Source of the DNA: Nostoc sp. NIES-4103
Lineage (GTDB): Bacteria > Cyanobacteriota > Cyanobacteriia > Cyanobacteriales > Nostocaceae
DNA: 64,000 bases
Reading direction: 5' to 3'
Assembly (NCBI RefSeq): GCF_002368335.1
Contig: NZ_AP018288.1
Coordinates: forward strand, 2,013,355-2,077,354
Positions 18,370 to 26,623 of the stretch are shown here, in pieces. The notes under the pieces are model-generated. The model was given only the letters and a program-made list of their open reading frames with translations, was not told the origin of the DNA and did no database searches. Position 1 is the first letter of the stretch, and each line of letters opens with the position of its first letter. Both the position numbers and the translations under genes were made by a program.

Positions 18370-19425
18370 CTAATCCAAAACTTGCTTGTTTTTTACACTT
18401 TTCAAAATCGTAGTTACCCCTAAAGCGCCAAACATCAAAGTGCCTAACACGGCAGAAGACTCAGGTACAGAGGTTGGAGAAAGTATAATTTCAGTAGGAT
18501 TAGTCAGTCCACCTCTACCATTGGGGACTAAGGTTCTAATAAATTCTCCAGTATCAACATCGTATTCTAGAATGCCTCCAGGATTAAATGTGGCTACCAA
18601 CAGAGTACCGTTTGGAGTTAAGTACATCCCAGTGGGGTTTTTCAGTCCGCCAGCATTATCAGGAATTAGAGTTCTAATATATTCCCCAGTCTGTCCGTCA
18701 TACTCAATGACTGAACTCAGACTTTCTCGACCACTCAGGGTACTTCTACCCAAACTGGAAACTATAACGTTACCGTTAGGGGCTAATCTGATGTTCTCAG
18801 CAACATTTAGCCCTCCACTACCAGGAGAAACGAAGGTTCTGACAAAATCACCCGTTTGTCCGTCATACTCTAAAACGCTACCATCAGTCCAAATGGTGAC
18901 TAAGAGGTTGCCGTTTGAACCAAAGCGCAGGCTCACTGGACGCTTGAGTTCTCCATCAGGGGTATTGCCTAAGGTAGCAAAGGTTCTTTTAAATACCCCC
19001 GTCGTCCCGTCGTACTCTAGTACAGTACCTGAGCTAAAGTCAGCGACTAATAGGTCGCCATTGGGAGCGTAAAGCAAGCCTGTGGGAGTTTCCAGTTCAC
19101 CACCAGAGGTAAAGGTTTTGACTAACTCCCCAGTTTTGCCGTTATACTCTAGTACTTTACCAATACCAGTTTCTAATGTACCAGTGCCAGCACTACTAAC
19201 CAAAAGGTTACCACTGGGAGTAAAAAGCAAGCCAGTGGGGTTAGATAGTTCACCACCAGAGGCAAAGACTCTAATAAAATCCCCCGTCTTTTCGTTGTAC
19301 TCCAGGACTTGATTAGTGTAAAAGTCGCTGACCAAAAGAGCTGCTTTAGCTGGTAGAGCTGTCAGTCCACCAATGCTAAGGGCAGCCAAAGTCAGACCTG
19401 CTTTTAAAAATGTAAGAATCCGCAT
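18370..19425 (-). CDS. Secreted six-repeat beta-propeller (NHL-like, ScyD/E/F-type) protein 1
   Basis: About 351 residues from the ATG at 19425. The signal peptide (MRILTFLKAGLTLAALSIGG, cleaved near PAKAALL) is followed by six repeats of about 45 residues. Each unit reads VLEYDGxTGxFxRTF, a GGLxxPTGL turn and PNGNLLVSS. The C-terminus has VPESSAVLGTLMFGALGV and a basic end, a PEP-CTERM-like anchor. NHL-like propellers of this kind (ScyD, ScyE, ScyF) are encoded in scytonemin clusters and act in the periplasm; the link here is by similarity and context. It is paralogous to the next gene upstream and 197 bp before the tyrosinase. Confidence 0.82.
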   Translation of the reverse strand: MRILTFLKAGLTLAALSIGGLTALPAKAALLVSDFYTNQVLEYNEKTGDFIRVFASGGELSNPTGLLFTPSGNLLVSSAGTGTLETGIGKVLEYNGKTGELVKTFTSGGELETPTGLLYAPNGDLLVADFSSGTVLEYDGTTGVFKRTFATLGNTPDGELKRPVSLRFGSNGNLLVTIWTDGSVLEYDGQTGDFVRTFVSPGSGGLNVAENIRLAPNGNVIVSSLGRSTLSGRESLSSVIEYDGQTGEYIRTLIPDNAGGLKNPTGMYLTPNGTLLVATFNPGGILEYDVDTGEFIRTLVPNGRGGLTNPTEIILSPTSVPESSAVLGTLMFGALGVTTILKSVKNKQVLD

Positions 19426-19607
19426 ATCAATAGTATTGATTAATGAACTTCTACAGTGTTGATTCAATGAACTTTGAGTTCATAATTTTCAAATTTAATT
19501 TGATGAAAGCATGAGTTATATCTCCAAATCAAACTGTAAAAAAAGTTTTCTATACTCGGTTTTGCTTGCAAAACTATCATAGTAAAACTCTATCAAAAAA
19601 ATTAATT

Positions 19608-20609
19608 TTATACACGTTTATCATGGGTATTTTTTAACCGTCTATTACCCAAAATTGCAACTCCTAATGTGCCAAACACTAAGGACGGTTCAGGAACTGA
19701 AGTTGGAGATAAGGTTAGTCCAGTCGGGTTAATTAATCCACCACTACCAGTCGGCACGAAAGCTCTGATAAATTCTCCCGTTTTGCCGTCATATTCTAAG
19801 ACACTATTAGAACGAAAACTATTGACTAAAAGATTACCATTAGGACTGAATACTAAGCCGCTAGGGCCGTCCAATCCACCTTCACCAGCAGAGACAAAAC
19901 TGTTAATAAATTCTCCTGTGGTTGCATTGTACTCTAGAATTTCATCTGTCAGAACACTGCTAACCAAGAGGTTGCCATTGCTGCCAAAACCTAAGCCCTC
20001 AGCTGCACTCAAGCCACCACTACCAGAGGAAACTAAAGTTCTGATAAATGCTCCCGTTGTGCCGTCATACTCTAGGACACTACTGTTAGCTGAACTACTC
20101 ACTAAAAGATTGCCGTTTAAGCCAAACTTTAAATAAACAGGAGTACTCAAACCACCACTACCAGAAAAGACAAAGGCTCTAATAAATTCTCCGGTTGTGC
20201 CGTCATATTCTAAGATGCTATCGGTACCGAAGCTACTGACCAAAAGATTGCCGTTAGGAGCAAAAATCAAGCTAGTAGGGTTAGTCAGCCCACCACCTAC
20301 AGCAAAGTTTCTAATAAATTCACCGGTTTGTCCGTCATACTCTAAAACACTATTACTACCAAAACTGGTAACTAAGAGGTTGCCATTGGGACTAAAAACT
20401 AAACCTCCAGAACCACTTAACCCACCACTACCAGATGCAACGAAGGGTTTAATAAATTCACCAGTTGTTTCGTTGTATTCTAAAACACTATTATTGCTAA
20501 AACTGCTCACCAAAAGAGATGCTTGGGCAGCTGGTAGGGCAGTCAATTCTCCTAAAGCCAGAGCTGCTAAGACAAGACTAACTTGACCAAAAGCGCGAAT
20601 CCACCACAT
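19608..20609 (-). CDS. Secreted six-repeat beta-propeller (NHL-like, ScyD/E/F-type) protein 2
   Basis: A 333-residue paralogue of the neighbouring propeller gene. The signal peptide (MWWIRAFGQVSLVLAALALG, cleavage near PAAQASLL) is followed by six very regular units (SVLEYDGxTGEFIRAF, VxSGSGGLxxPxGLxF, xNGNLLVSSF). A tail VPEPSLVFGTLGVAILG-NRRLKN matches PEP-CTERM. The regularity suggests a compact six-bladed propeller. No catalytic residues are obvious; a binding or scaffold role, or a product-assembly role as proposed for ScyE-type proteins, is possible. The first of the exported block in transcription order. Confidence 0.82.
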   Translation of the reverse strand: MWWIRAFGQVSLVLAALALGELTALPAAQASLLVSSFSNNSVLEYNETTGEFIKPFVASGSGGLSGSGGLVFSPNGNLLVTSFGSNSVLEYDGQTGEFIRNFAVGGGLTNPTSLIFAPNGNLLVSSFGTDSILEYDGTTGEFIRAFVFSGSGGLSTPVYLKFGLNGNLLVSSSANSSVLEYDGTTGAFIRTLVSSGSGGLSAAEGLGFGSNGNLLVSSVLTDEILEYNATTGEFINSFVSAGEGGLDGPSGLVFSPNGNLLVNSFRSNSVLEYDGKTGEFIRAFVPTGSGGLINPTGLTLSPTSVPEPSLVFGTLGVAILGNRRLKNTHDKRV

Positions 20610-20948
20610 AAGTAATATATTTTTGATTCACCTGACGTTGATATTTTTACCAGCTACAGCTGTTTTCGTAGGTATGAAGTAGAAAAACTACAGGTTTTGA
20701 GGGAGTCTTGCAGGAGGCAAGAGTTAAAAACTTTTCATATCTGATGAATAAGTTTTGCGTTTTTTACCTTATTAAAAAGCAAATTGCTGTATGTATGCTG
20801 CATGTAATTACTAAGTTGCGTGTATATTATATAGCGATCGCATCTGCTTTGTAAAACTGAGAGTTGAGTAGTTAAAAAAACGCAAAAATATTGATGACAT
20901 GCATAAAATTACGATCGCTATCACTTTATTTAATGAAATTTTTAGATA
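20610..20948. other. Intergenic region, probable promoter of the exported block
   Basis: A 339-bp AT-rich gap between the SDR gene and the first propeller gene. It contains a HIP1 site and no open frame or clear hairpin. Because genes elsewhere in the cluster are 44-110 bp apart, a separate promoter for the propeller-tyrosinase block probably lies here; I could not place its -10/-35 securely. Confidence 0.4.
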
Positions 20949-21839
20949 CTAGTTAATAATCTTGTCATAATCCTGAGCAATTCTATCTAATACTGAGTCA
21001 ACCTGCGGTTGCCAACCAAGCATTTCCCTAGCTTTATTTCCAGAAACTTGTATATTCATCCACAGTGCATCTGCAAATGGCCCCAGAACTTGGCGTGCTT
21101 CCTGCTGCGACCAATCGACAATCTTGCCATTGGTTTTGGCGGCATGGCTGATAGCCTCGATGAGTGTTCTAATAGATACAGACTCAGTTGCACCATTCAA
21201 GATTGTGCCTGCTGGTGCTTTTTCCAGCGCACAGACGTACAAAGCTGCTAGATCATCCACATGAATTATTGACCAGAAGTTTTTACCCGTTCCTGGACAC
21301 CGGGCCATTCCATCTTGCCGAGCAGAATCTATTTGCCTAGCAATAAAACCACGGCCCTGTCCGTAAACTAAACCCGGACGTATAACTATGCTGCGGATGT
21401 TGCGGTTAGTAGCATCTAATACAGTTTGCTCAATGGGAACGCGCCAAGTCAAAAAGTCTGGAGGGTTGATGGGTGTATTTTCATCAACTATTTTGTTGCC
21501 AGTATCACCATAAAGCATCATACCACTGGTATATATAAATGTTTTGCCAGAGCTATCTATTGCGTCCAAGATAGTGGTAACGGCATTTTTTTCAGCTTCA
21601 ATCATCTGCGCTCCTGGAGTCCAAGCTGCATGAATCGCCGCTTCGGCTTGTTTGGCTCCCTGTGCAATGCTTTGGAGATCATTCAAGTCACCCGGATGTG
21701 GCTCAATGCCTTGGTTTTTCAGCTTCGTAGCAGCTTCTAATGAACGAGCTAAACCAATCACGCTATGTCCTTGAGCAATCAGCCTCTGTGCGATCGCACT
21801 ACCAATATTGCCCGTTGCTCCAGTCAAAAATACTTTCAT
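20949..21839 (-). CDS. NAD(P)-binding extended/atypical SDR
   Basis: A 296-residue epimerase/dehydratase-like protein. The dinucleotide motif is GATGNIG at residues 7-13. The catalytic region is unusual: after YTSGMMLYGD the segment DFLTWRVPIEQTVL puts Phe and Arg at the positions where YxxxK normally falls (my alignment, anchored on the Glu). It may therefore be a non-redox or altered-mechanism SDR. A Shine-Dalgarno AAGGA precedes the ATG. It lies 111 bp downstream of the KAS III-like gene, with a hairpin between. Its job in the cluster is unknown; reduction or isomerisation of a condensation product is one guess. Confidence 0.8.
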   Translation of the reverse strand: MKVFLTGATGNIGSAIAQRLIAQGHSVIGLARSLEAATKLKNQGIEPHPGDLNDLQSIAQGAKQAEAAIHAAWTPGAQMIEAEKNAVTTILDAIDSSGKTFIYTSGMMLYGDTGNKIVDENTPINPPDFLTWRVPIEQTVLDATNRNIRSIVIRPGLVYGQGRGFIARQIDSARQDGMARCPGTGKNFWSIIHVDDLAALYVCALEKAPAGTILNGATESVSIRTLIEAISHAAKTNGKIVDWSQQEARQVLGPFADALWMNIQVSGNKAREMLGWQPQVDSVLDRIAQDYDKIIN

Positions 21840-21918
21840 AAATTATCCTTTTGATTTAGTTTTCTTACTACAGCTATTCCTGATATTAAAGCTACTTGGT
21901 TAATCTCCTTAAATAGCA

Positions 21919-21940
21919 ATGGGTCGTTATCAAACGACCC
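21919..21940 (-). terminator. Hairpin between KAS III-like and SDR genes
   Basis: TGGGTCGTT and AACGACCCA face each other across a short atca-type loop just after the KAS III-like stop codon. No T tract follows on the minus strand, so it may act as an mRNA-end stabiliser or attenuator rather than a full terminator. Confidence 0.4.
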
Positions 21941-21950
21941 AATTACGAAT

Positions 21951-23093
21951 TTATTTACTCAAAACAGGGATTTTCTTGTCAAGCAAATTGATGCTGAGTG
22001 GGGGAGCGGGAGCAGGCCCAAGTGCAACTTTACCCCAACGCATAAGAGTAGCACCAGCGGTACCAGTTGCGCCAAATGTATAGAGTAAAACTAAGTCATT
22101 TTCCCGAATTTTACCCAACTGGGCTGCATGGTACAGATTGGCTAGAGGTGATACTGGCCCAATGTTTGCATATACAGGTGTAAGGCTGATTGTGCGTTGT
22201 GGGTCAATGCCTAAAGCCTGGATGTAGACACTAGAGTACCAAGCAATGGGGGTGTTGAAGATAAAAAAGTCTATTTGATCTAGGGTGACATCAGCGCTTG
22301 CAAGGACATCTCGACAGCAGGTTTGCACAAATTTGACAAAGGAATCCCGAAACATTTTATTAGCACCCTTGCTGCCTCGTATTAACATACGTGATTTCCC
22401 CCTGGAATCTGTTGTATATTCACACACGAAGGCACCACAGGTCTCGGCAGTATGGATAATCTGAGTGCGGATGACTCCTTGATTTGCTTCCAGAGGGCCT
22501 ACCACGAAGGCTCCAGCACCATCGCCTGCTAAAAATGACAAGGTATCATTATCATCAGAAAAACGAGAGAAGGTATTTGAGATCACTACCAGCACGTTAC
22601 GGTATTCTCCGGCTCGCACTAGGGCACAGGCTGTCTGAAGAGCAGTTGGGGCACTGGTGCAAGTTGACTCCAGATTCCATGCAGCACCACGTAACCCTAA
22701 TCTACCAGCAAGCCAAGGGGCATTACCAGGTACGATTTCTTCGGGAAACATAGAGGTGACAATCATCAGATCGATATCAAGAGCACACAGACCAGCAGCT
22801 TCTATGGCATCACAGGCTGCACGATACTCTAGTGTGAGTGAGGACTCTCCTGGGCCTAGCACACGCCGCTCAACACTTCCACGAAAGGGATCAGAAAGAT
22901 AAGGTGTCATTTCTTGCCCCCACAGGTCTATTTCCTGACTGTTTGAGGAGGATTCAGATGAAAAAACTTTTGCTGCACTTTTTTGCTCTGATTGGGCAAT
23001 CAATTCAGGATGGTTTTGTCTGTAATAATCATTTGTACGAATGATGCTAGGAAAACTGACGGCGAGTGAACGAATACCTACTGGTTGACGCAT
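21951..23093 (-). CDS. KAS III-like (thiolase-fold) enzyme with altered active site
   Basis: A 380-residue thiolase-superfamily protein related to FabH (3-oxoacyl-ACP synthase III). The nucleophile is Cys145 in ESTCTSAPTAL. LSFLAGDGAGAFVVG (about 185-199) and the C-terminal YTFGATGTAGATLMRWG fit the fold. Where FabH has the catalytic His (HQANxR), this protein reads FFIFNTPIAWYS, so Asn280 seems to replace it. The second Asn is kept in VYANIGPVSP (N310). An insertion of about 25 polar residues lies at 35-60. Relatives include condensing enzymes and acyltransferases. In context it could use cinnamoyl-CoA made by PAL and the ligase. AGGAG precedes the ATG; the gap from the ThDP gene is 44 bp. 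Confidence 0.85.
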   Translation of the reverse strand: MRQPVGIRSLAVSFPSIIRTNDYYRQNHPELIAQSEQKSAAKVFSSESSSNSQEIDLWGQEMTPYLSDPFRGSVERRVLGPGESSLTLEYRAACDAIEAAGLCALDIDLMIVTSMFPEEIVPGNAPWLAGRLGLRGAAWNLESTCTSAPTALQTACALVRAGEYRNVLVVISNTFSRFSDDNDTLSFLAGDGAGAFVVGPLEANQGVIRTQIIHTAETCGAFVCEYTTDSRGKSRMLIRGSKGANKMFRDSFVKFVQTCCRDVLASADVTLDQIDFFIFNTPIAWYSSVYIQALGIDPQRTISLTPVYANIGPVSPLANLYHAAQLGKIRENDLVLLYTFGATGTAGATLMRWGKVALGPAPAPPLSINLLDKKIPVLSK

Positions 23094-23137
23094 GATAGTA
23101 AATCTCCTGTAAATTTTGTTGTTTAGTTTTTGTACTA

Positions 23138-24937
23138 TTAGTTTGCTTGTGCTATTAAGCTATCAATCCGGCTGCCGATGGGGGCTGGACGAGTGGGGTC
23201 AATTTCTACATCAACTACAAAGGGAACAGTTGAAGCGATCGCTTTTTCTAAAGCAGCTTCGACATCTAATTCACTCGTGACACGAATACCATCAGCACCC
23301 ATACCACGGGCAATCATCACAAAATCTGTGCTGGGGAACTGTGCATCTACACAGTGGTATCCTTCCATGTTCATTCCTTGGTCGCACATATTGTAACGCC
23401 CATCATTAAGTACAATCCAGATTGCGGGAATTTTGTGCTTGACAGCTGTGCTAATCTCGCTGTTCATCAGCATGGCTCCATCACCAAGAATAGCTACAGC
23501 TTTGCGATTTCGTGCCAATGTTGCACCCAAAACACCAGTGCCAGCATGTCCCATTGAGCCAAATCCAGTACTCACCCGATAACGCCCTGGTGTGGCAAAT
23601 CGCAACATGTGGGTTCCCCAAGCAAAGGAGTTACCAGCCTCGGTAATTACTATAGCATCGCTACCTTCAACAATTACTTTTTGAATTGTATTCAGTAATA
23701 CTTCTGGACGCACTATATCTTCATAGCTGGGCTGGATGACTTTTTGTTCAGGAAGGGGCAAGGGTAAAACAGGTGATGAACTGGAAGTTTCGGGAAAATA
23801 TCTCAGCAATGCCTTGACAAAGGCGCCGACATCAGACTGAACAGCAAAGGTTTCCACCGATGGATAGGCTGTTCCCGGTACTTCTGGGTCGATGTCTACA
23901 TGCACAAATCCGCGTGGGGGAACCATTACCGGACTCCAGAAGGAAGTGAATTCACTCAAGCGGGTTCCCAAAACCAGTACACGCAGAGGTTGTTGTTCTT
24001 GCATGTATTGCAGGACTGAGCGATGTCCGCCAAAACCTGTAACGCCGATATATTGTGGATGATCTTCGGGAAATATGCCCTTACCACGAGCTGATGTCAT
24101 GACTGCGGCTCCGGTTCTCTCTGCAAGTTGCCGGATTTCTGCTGCTGCACCCCTCGCACCGAAACCAACCCAAATGGCAAATGGCCCTTCAGAAAGTAAT
24201 TGTACAGATTTGCAGATGGCATCTTCCCCAGCAGTTGCCAGAGTTTTGGAGAAGTTGACGCGGGGCATTGGCACATTCACTGGGCTGGTCTGAACCGCGC
24301 GGGGTACACTAATATGAGCGACAAAACCACCTGGTTGTCCTAGACCCAATGCCAATCTGCGAGCTACTTCTGGCAGTTCTTCGCTGCACTCTAGGGTGGT
24401 GGCATAGTGGAACAGACTACCTGAAGTCAAAATGCCTGTATTCGCCATTGTATAGGAGCTAGTTTCTTGGAAAGCCCAACGTCCGCGTTGCGGTGCTGAG
24501 GTAGAAGGTGACAGGAAAATTACCTTTGCCCCTTCCCAACGAGCAGCAAACAAGCCAGTCAAGATATTGGTAATGCCGGGGCCTGTGGTACTAAAAACTA
24601 CAACTGGTTGCCCACTAGCAAAGTATGACTCGATGGCGGCGAAGGCTGCACCTGCTTCGTGACGAAATTGCATCACTTGGATGGAACTTTCTTCTAGGCT
24701 AGCTACCAAGGGGGTAATGCCACCACCAAACAAACCAAAAGCATGGCGTACTCCTAAATTTTCCAGTGCTTGGACTAAAGCTGTTGCAACTGTGAGATTA
24801 TCTTTTTGTTGGTGAAGTTGCTCATGGGGCGATCGCACTGAGGCAATAGCTGAGTTTCCTAAATTCAATTGAATACCTGTATTCTTAAGCAACTGTTGAT
24901 GAGGATTTGTTGATTTGGTAATAAATTCGTTATTCAT
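23138..24937 (-). CDS. ThDP-dependent acetolactate-synthase-like enzyme (ScyA-like)
   Basis: About 599 residues from the ATG at 24937. The pyrimidine domain has the catalytic Glu in FRHEAGAAFAA (E94 in this numbering) and the glycine-rich FGLFGGGITPL. The ThDP-binding motif is GDGAMLMNSEISTAVKHKIP followed by VLND. A 50-residue polar N-terminal extension precedes the fold. Acetolactate synthases join two 2-keto acids; ScyA of scytonemin synthesis is such an enzyme acting on indole-3-pyruvate and 4-hydroxyphenylpyruvate. No small regulatory subunit is nearby, and the setting beside PAL and TyrA favours an aromatic acyloin coupling role over isoleucine/valine synthesis. That substrate assignment is inference. 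Confidence 0.82.
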   Translation of the reverse strand: MNNEFITKSTNPHQQLLKNTGIQLNLGNSAIASVRSPHEQLHQQKDNLTVATALVQALENLGVRHAFGLFGGGITPLVASLEESSIQVMQFRHEAGAAFAAIESYFASGQPVVVFSTTGPGITNILTGLFAARWEGAKVIFLSPSTSAPQRGRWAFQETSSYTMANTGILTSGSLFHYATTLECSEELPEVARRLALGLGQPGGFVAHISVPRAVQTSPVNVPMPRVNFSKTLATAGEDAICKSVQLLSEGPFAIWVGFGARGAAAEIRQLAERTGAAVMTSARGKGIFPEDHPQYIGVTGFGGHRSVLQYMQEQQPLRVLVLGTRLSEFTSFWSPVMVPPRGFVHVDIDPEVPGTAYPSVETFAVQSDVGAFVKALLRYFPETSSSSPVLPLPLPEQKVIQPSYEDIVRPEVLLNTIQKVIVEGSDAIVITEAGNSFAWGTHMLRFATPGRYRVSTGFGSMGHAGTGVLGATLARNRKAVAILGDGAMLMNSEISTAVKHKIPAIWIVLNDGRYNMCDQGMNMEGYHCVDAQFPSTDFVMIARGMGADGIRVTSELDVEAALEKAIASTVPFVVDVEIDPTRPAPIGSRIDSLIAQAN

Positions 24938-24996
24938 AACTTTCAATTTGATTTCCTACAATAATCGAAGTAATAAGTATTCCAAGATGTTTGGTT

Positions 24997-26517
24997 TTAG
25001 CTCACAACTGTAGCTAAGTGAGTTTTTGATTCCTGGCGTAAAACTCTTCTCAAAACTTTGCCAGTGGGATTTTTTGGCAGGGCATCTACAAAGTTAATTA
25101 CATGAGGTACTTTGTAGGCTGCCATCTTTTCATAACAGAAATCAATGATTTGCTGTGCTGTGACATTGTTTCCAGGTTTTAGTACAATGTTAGTCTTGAC
25201 TATCTCACCTTTGACTGGATCAGGTACACCATATACAGCAACTTCGGCAACGGCTGGATGTTGATAAATGATGTTTTCAACTTCAGTAGGATAAACTTTA
25301 AATCCCGACAAGTTGATCATGTCTTTTATTCGGTCAACGATGTAGAAATATCCGTCTTCATCCATGCGCCCAATATCACCAGTATGGAACCAACCATTTT
25401 TAATCACTTCCGCAGTTTCAAAGGGGCGATTCCAATAACCAAGCATGACATTTGGCCCCCGAACTAGGATTTCACCTAATTCACCTGGTTGTACTTGATG
25501 ACCGTAATTATCAACAATTTGGATTTCTACATTGTCAATTGGTGTACCAATTGATCCGAGTTTATATTGCAAATCATTGTTATAAGTAGCAAATGGAGAA
25601 GTTTCAGTTAACCCGTAACCTTCATGGATAAAAATTCCATATTTATCATGCCATTTTTGAGCAATTTCAACGGGCATGGGTGCGGCTGCTGAAAAGAAAT
25701 AACGTACATTTTTGAATGTATTTTCAGGAATTTCAGTATTCAAGATTTTGATGAATACTGTAGGCACACCAAAGAACATTGTAACTTGTTTTTCAGTGAT
25801 GGTTTGCAGAACTTTCTCTAAATCGAAACGACGTTGCAGAACTATTGTTGCACAGGCACTAAAACCAGTGTTTAAAATAGCATTTTGACCAAAGCAATGG
25901 AATAGTGGCAAATACAACAGCAAGCGATCGCTACTACTAATGCGATAACAACGATTTGCTACGTAGCTGTTAGCAATCACATTGCCATGAGCCAGAGTTG
26001 CTCCTTTGGGGAAGCCTGTTGTACCTGAAGTATAGAGGATACAAGCTGGCGCATAGCGATCCATTTCGACTGCTGGTGCTTCAGGTGAAGCATTTACCAT
26101 CAGTTGTGCTAAGGTAATTCCTTTATGAGCTTGACCTTCTACAATTAAGATATGTTCTAATTCGGGTAAATCTGCTTCGGAAACCTGCTCACTTTGGGAT
26201 TCGGTGGTGATGATGGCTTTGGCTGCACAATCGTTGAGGATGTAACTGACTTCGGCTGTTTTCAACATCACGTTGATGGAGACAGCAATCGCGCCAATTT
26301 TGAGAATACCAAGATAAGAAATTACAAACTCAGGAATATTAGGCAGAAATAAAGCTACGCGATCGCCTCTTTTAATTCCCAATCCTCTTAAACCATTTGC
26401 AACTCGTCCTGCTAATTCATCAAGCTGTTTGTAAGTAAAAGTTTTATCTTCAAAAATCAGGGCGATTTTTTCAGGAAATAAGCGATGTCCCCGCTCTACA
26501 TGCTGTGCGATATTCAT
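24997..26517 (-). CDS. Acyl-CoA ligase (AMP-forming), probable cinnamate:CoA ligase
   Basis: A 506-residue ANL-superfamily enzyme. The AMP loop is YTSGTTGFPKGA (residues 162-173). YGLTETSPFATYNN is the A5 motif. GWFHTGDIGRMDEDGYFYIVDRIKDMI and the terminal lysine motif PKNPTGKVLRR complete the adenylation and thioester domains. It activates a carboxylic acid as acyl-AMP, then as CoA thioester. Closest in feel to medium/long-chain fatty-acyl and 4-coumarate ligases. Placement 106 bp after PAL suggests cinnamate as substrate; this is inference. It is followed after 59 bp by the ThDP gene. Confidence 0.86.
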   Translation of the reverse strand: MNIAQHVERGHRLFPEKIALIFEDKTFTYKQLDELAGRVANGLRGLGIKRGDRVALFLPNIPEFVISYLGILKIGAIAVSINVMLKTAEVSYILNDCAAKAIITTESQSEQVSEADLPELEHILIVEGQAHKGITLAQLMVNASPEAPAVEMDRYAPACILYTSGTTGFPKGATLAHGNVIANSYVANRCYRISSSDRLLLYLPLFHCFGQNAILNTGFSACATIVLQRRFDLEKVLQTITEKQVTMFFGVPTVFIKILNTEIPENTFKNVRYFFSAAAPMPVEIAQKWHDKYGIFIHEGYGLTETSPFATYNNDLQYKLGSIGTPIDNVEIQIVDNYGHQVQPGELGEILVRGPNVMLGYWNRPFETAEVIKNGWFHTGDIGRMDEDGYFYIVDRIKDMINLSGFKVYPTEVENIIYQHPAVAEVAVYGVPDPVKGEIVKTNIVLKPGNNVTAQQIIDFCYEKMAAYKVPHVINFVDALPKNPTGKVLRRVLRQESKTHLATVVS

Positions 26518-26623
26518 AATTGTAAATACTTAATTCAGTTGCAGTAAATATTGTTGACTGTGACGAAACTCTGCCCATTTGTGACGCTTTTGGCAATTGA
26601 TTCGTCACTCAAACCACTCATTT

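Noticed and set aside
19082..20586. Plus-strand open frames opposite the propeller genes
   Set aside because: They are antisense shadows of the regular blade repeats.
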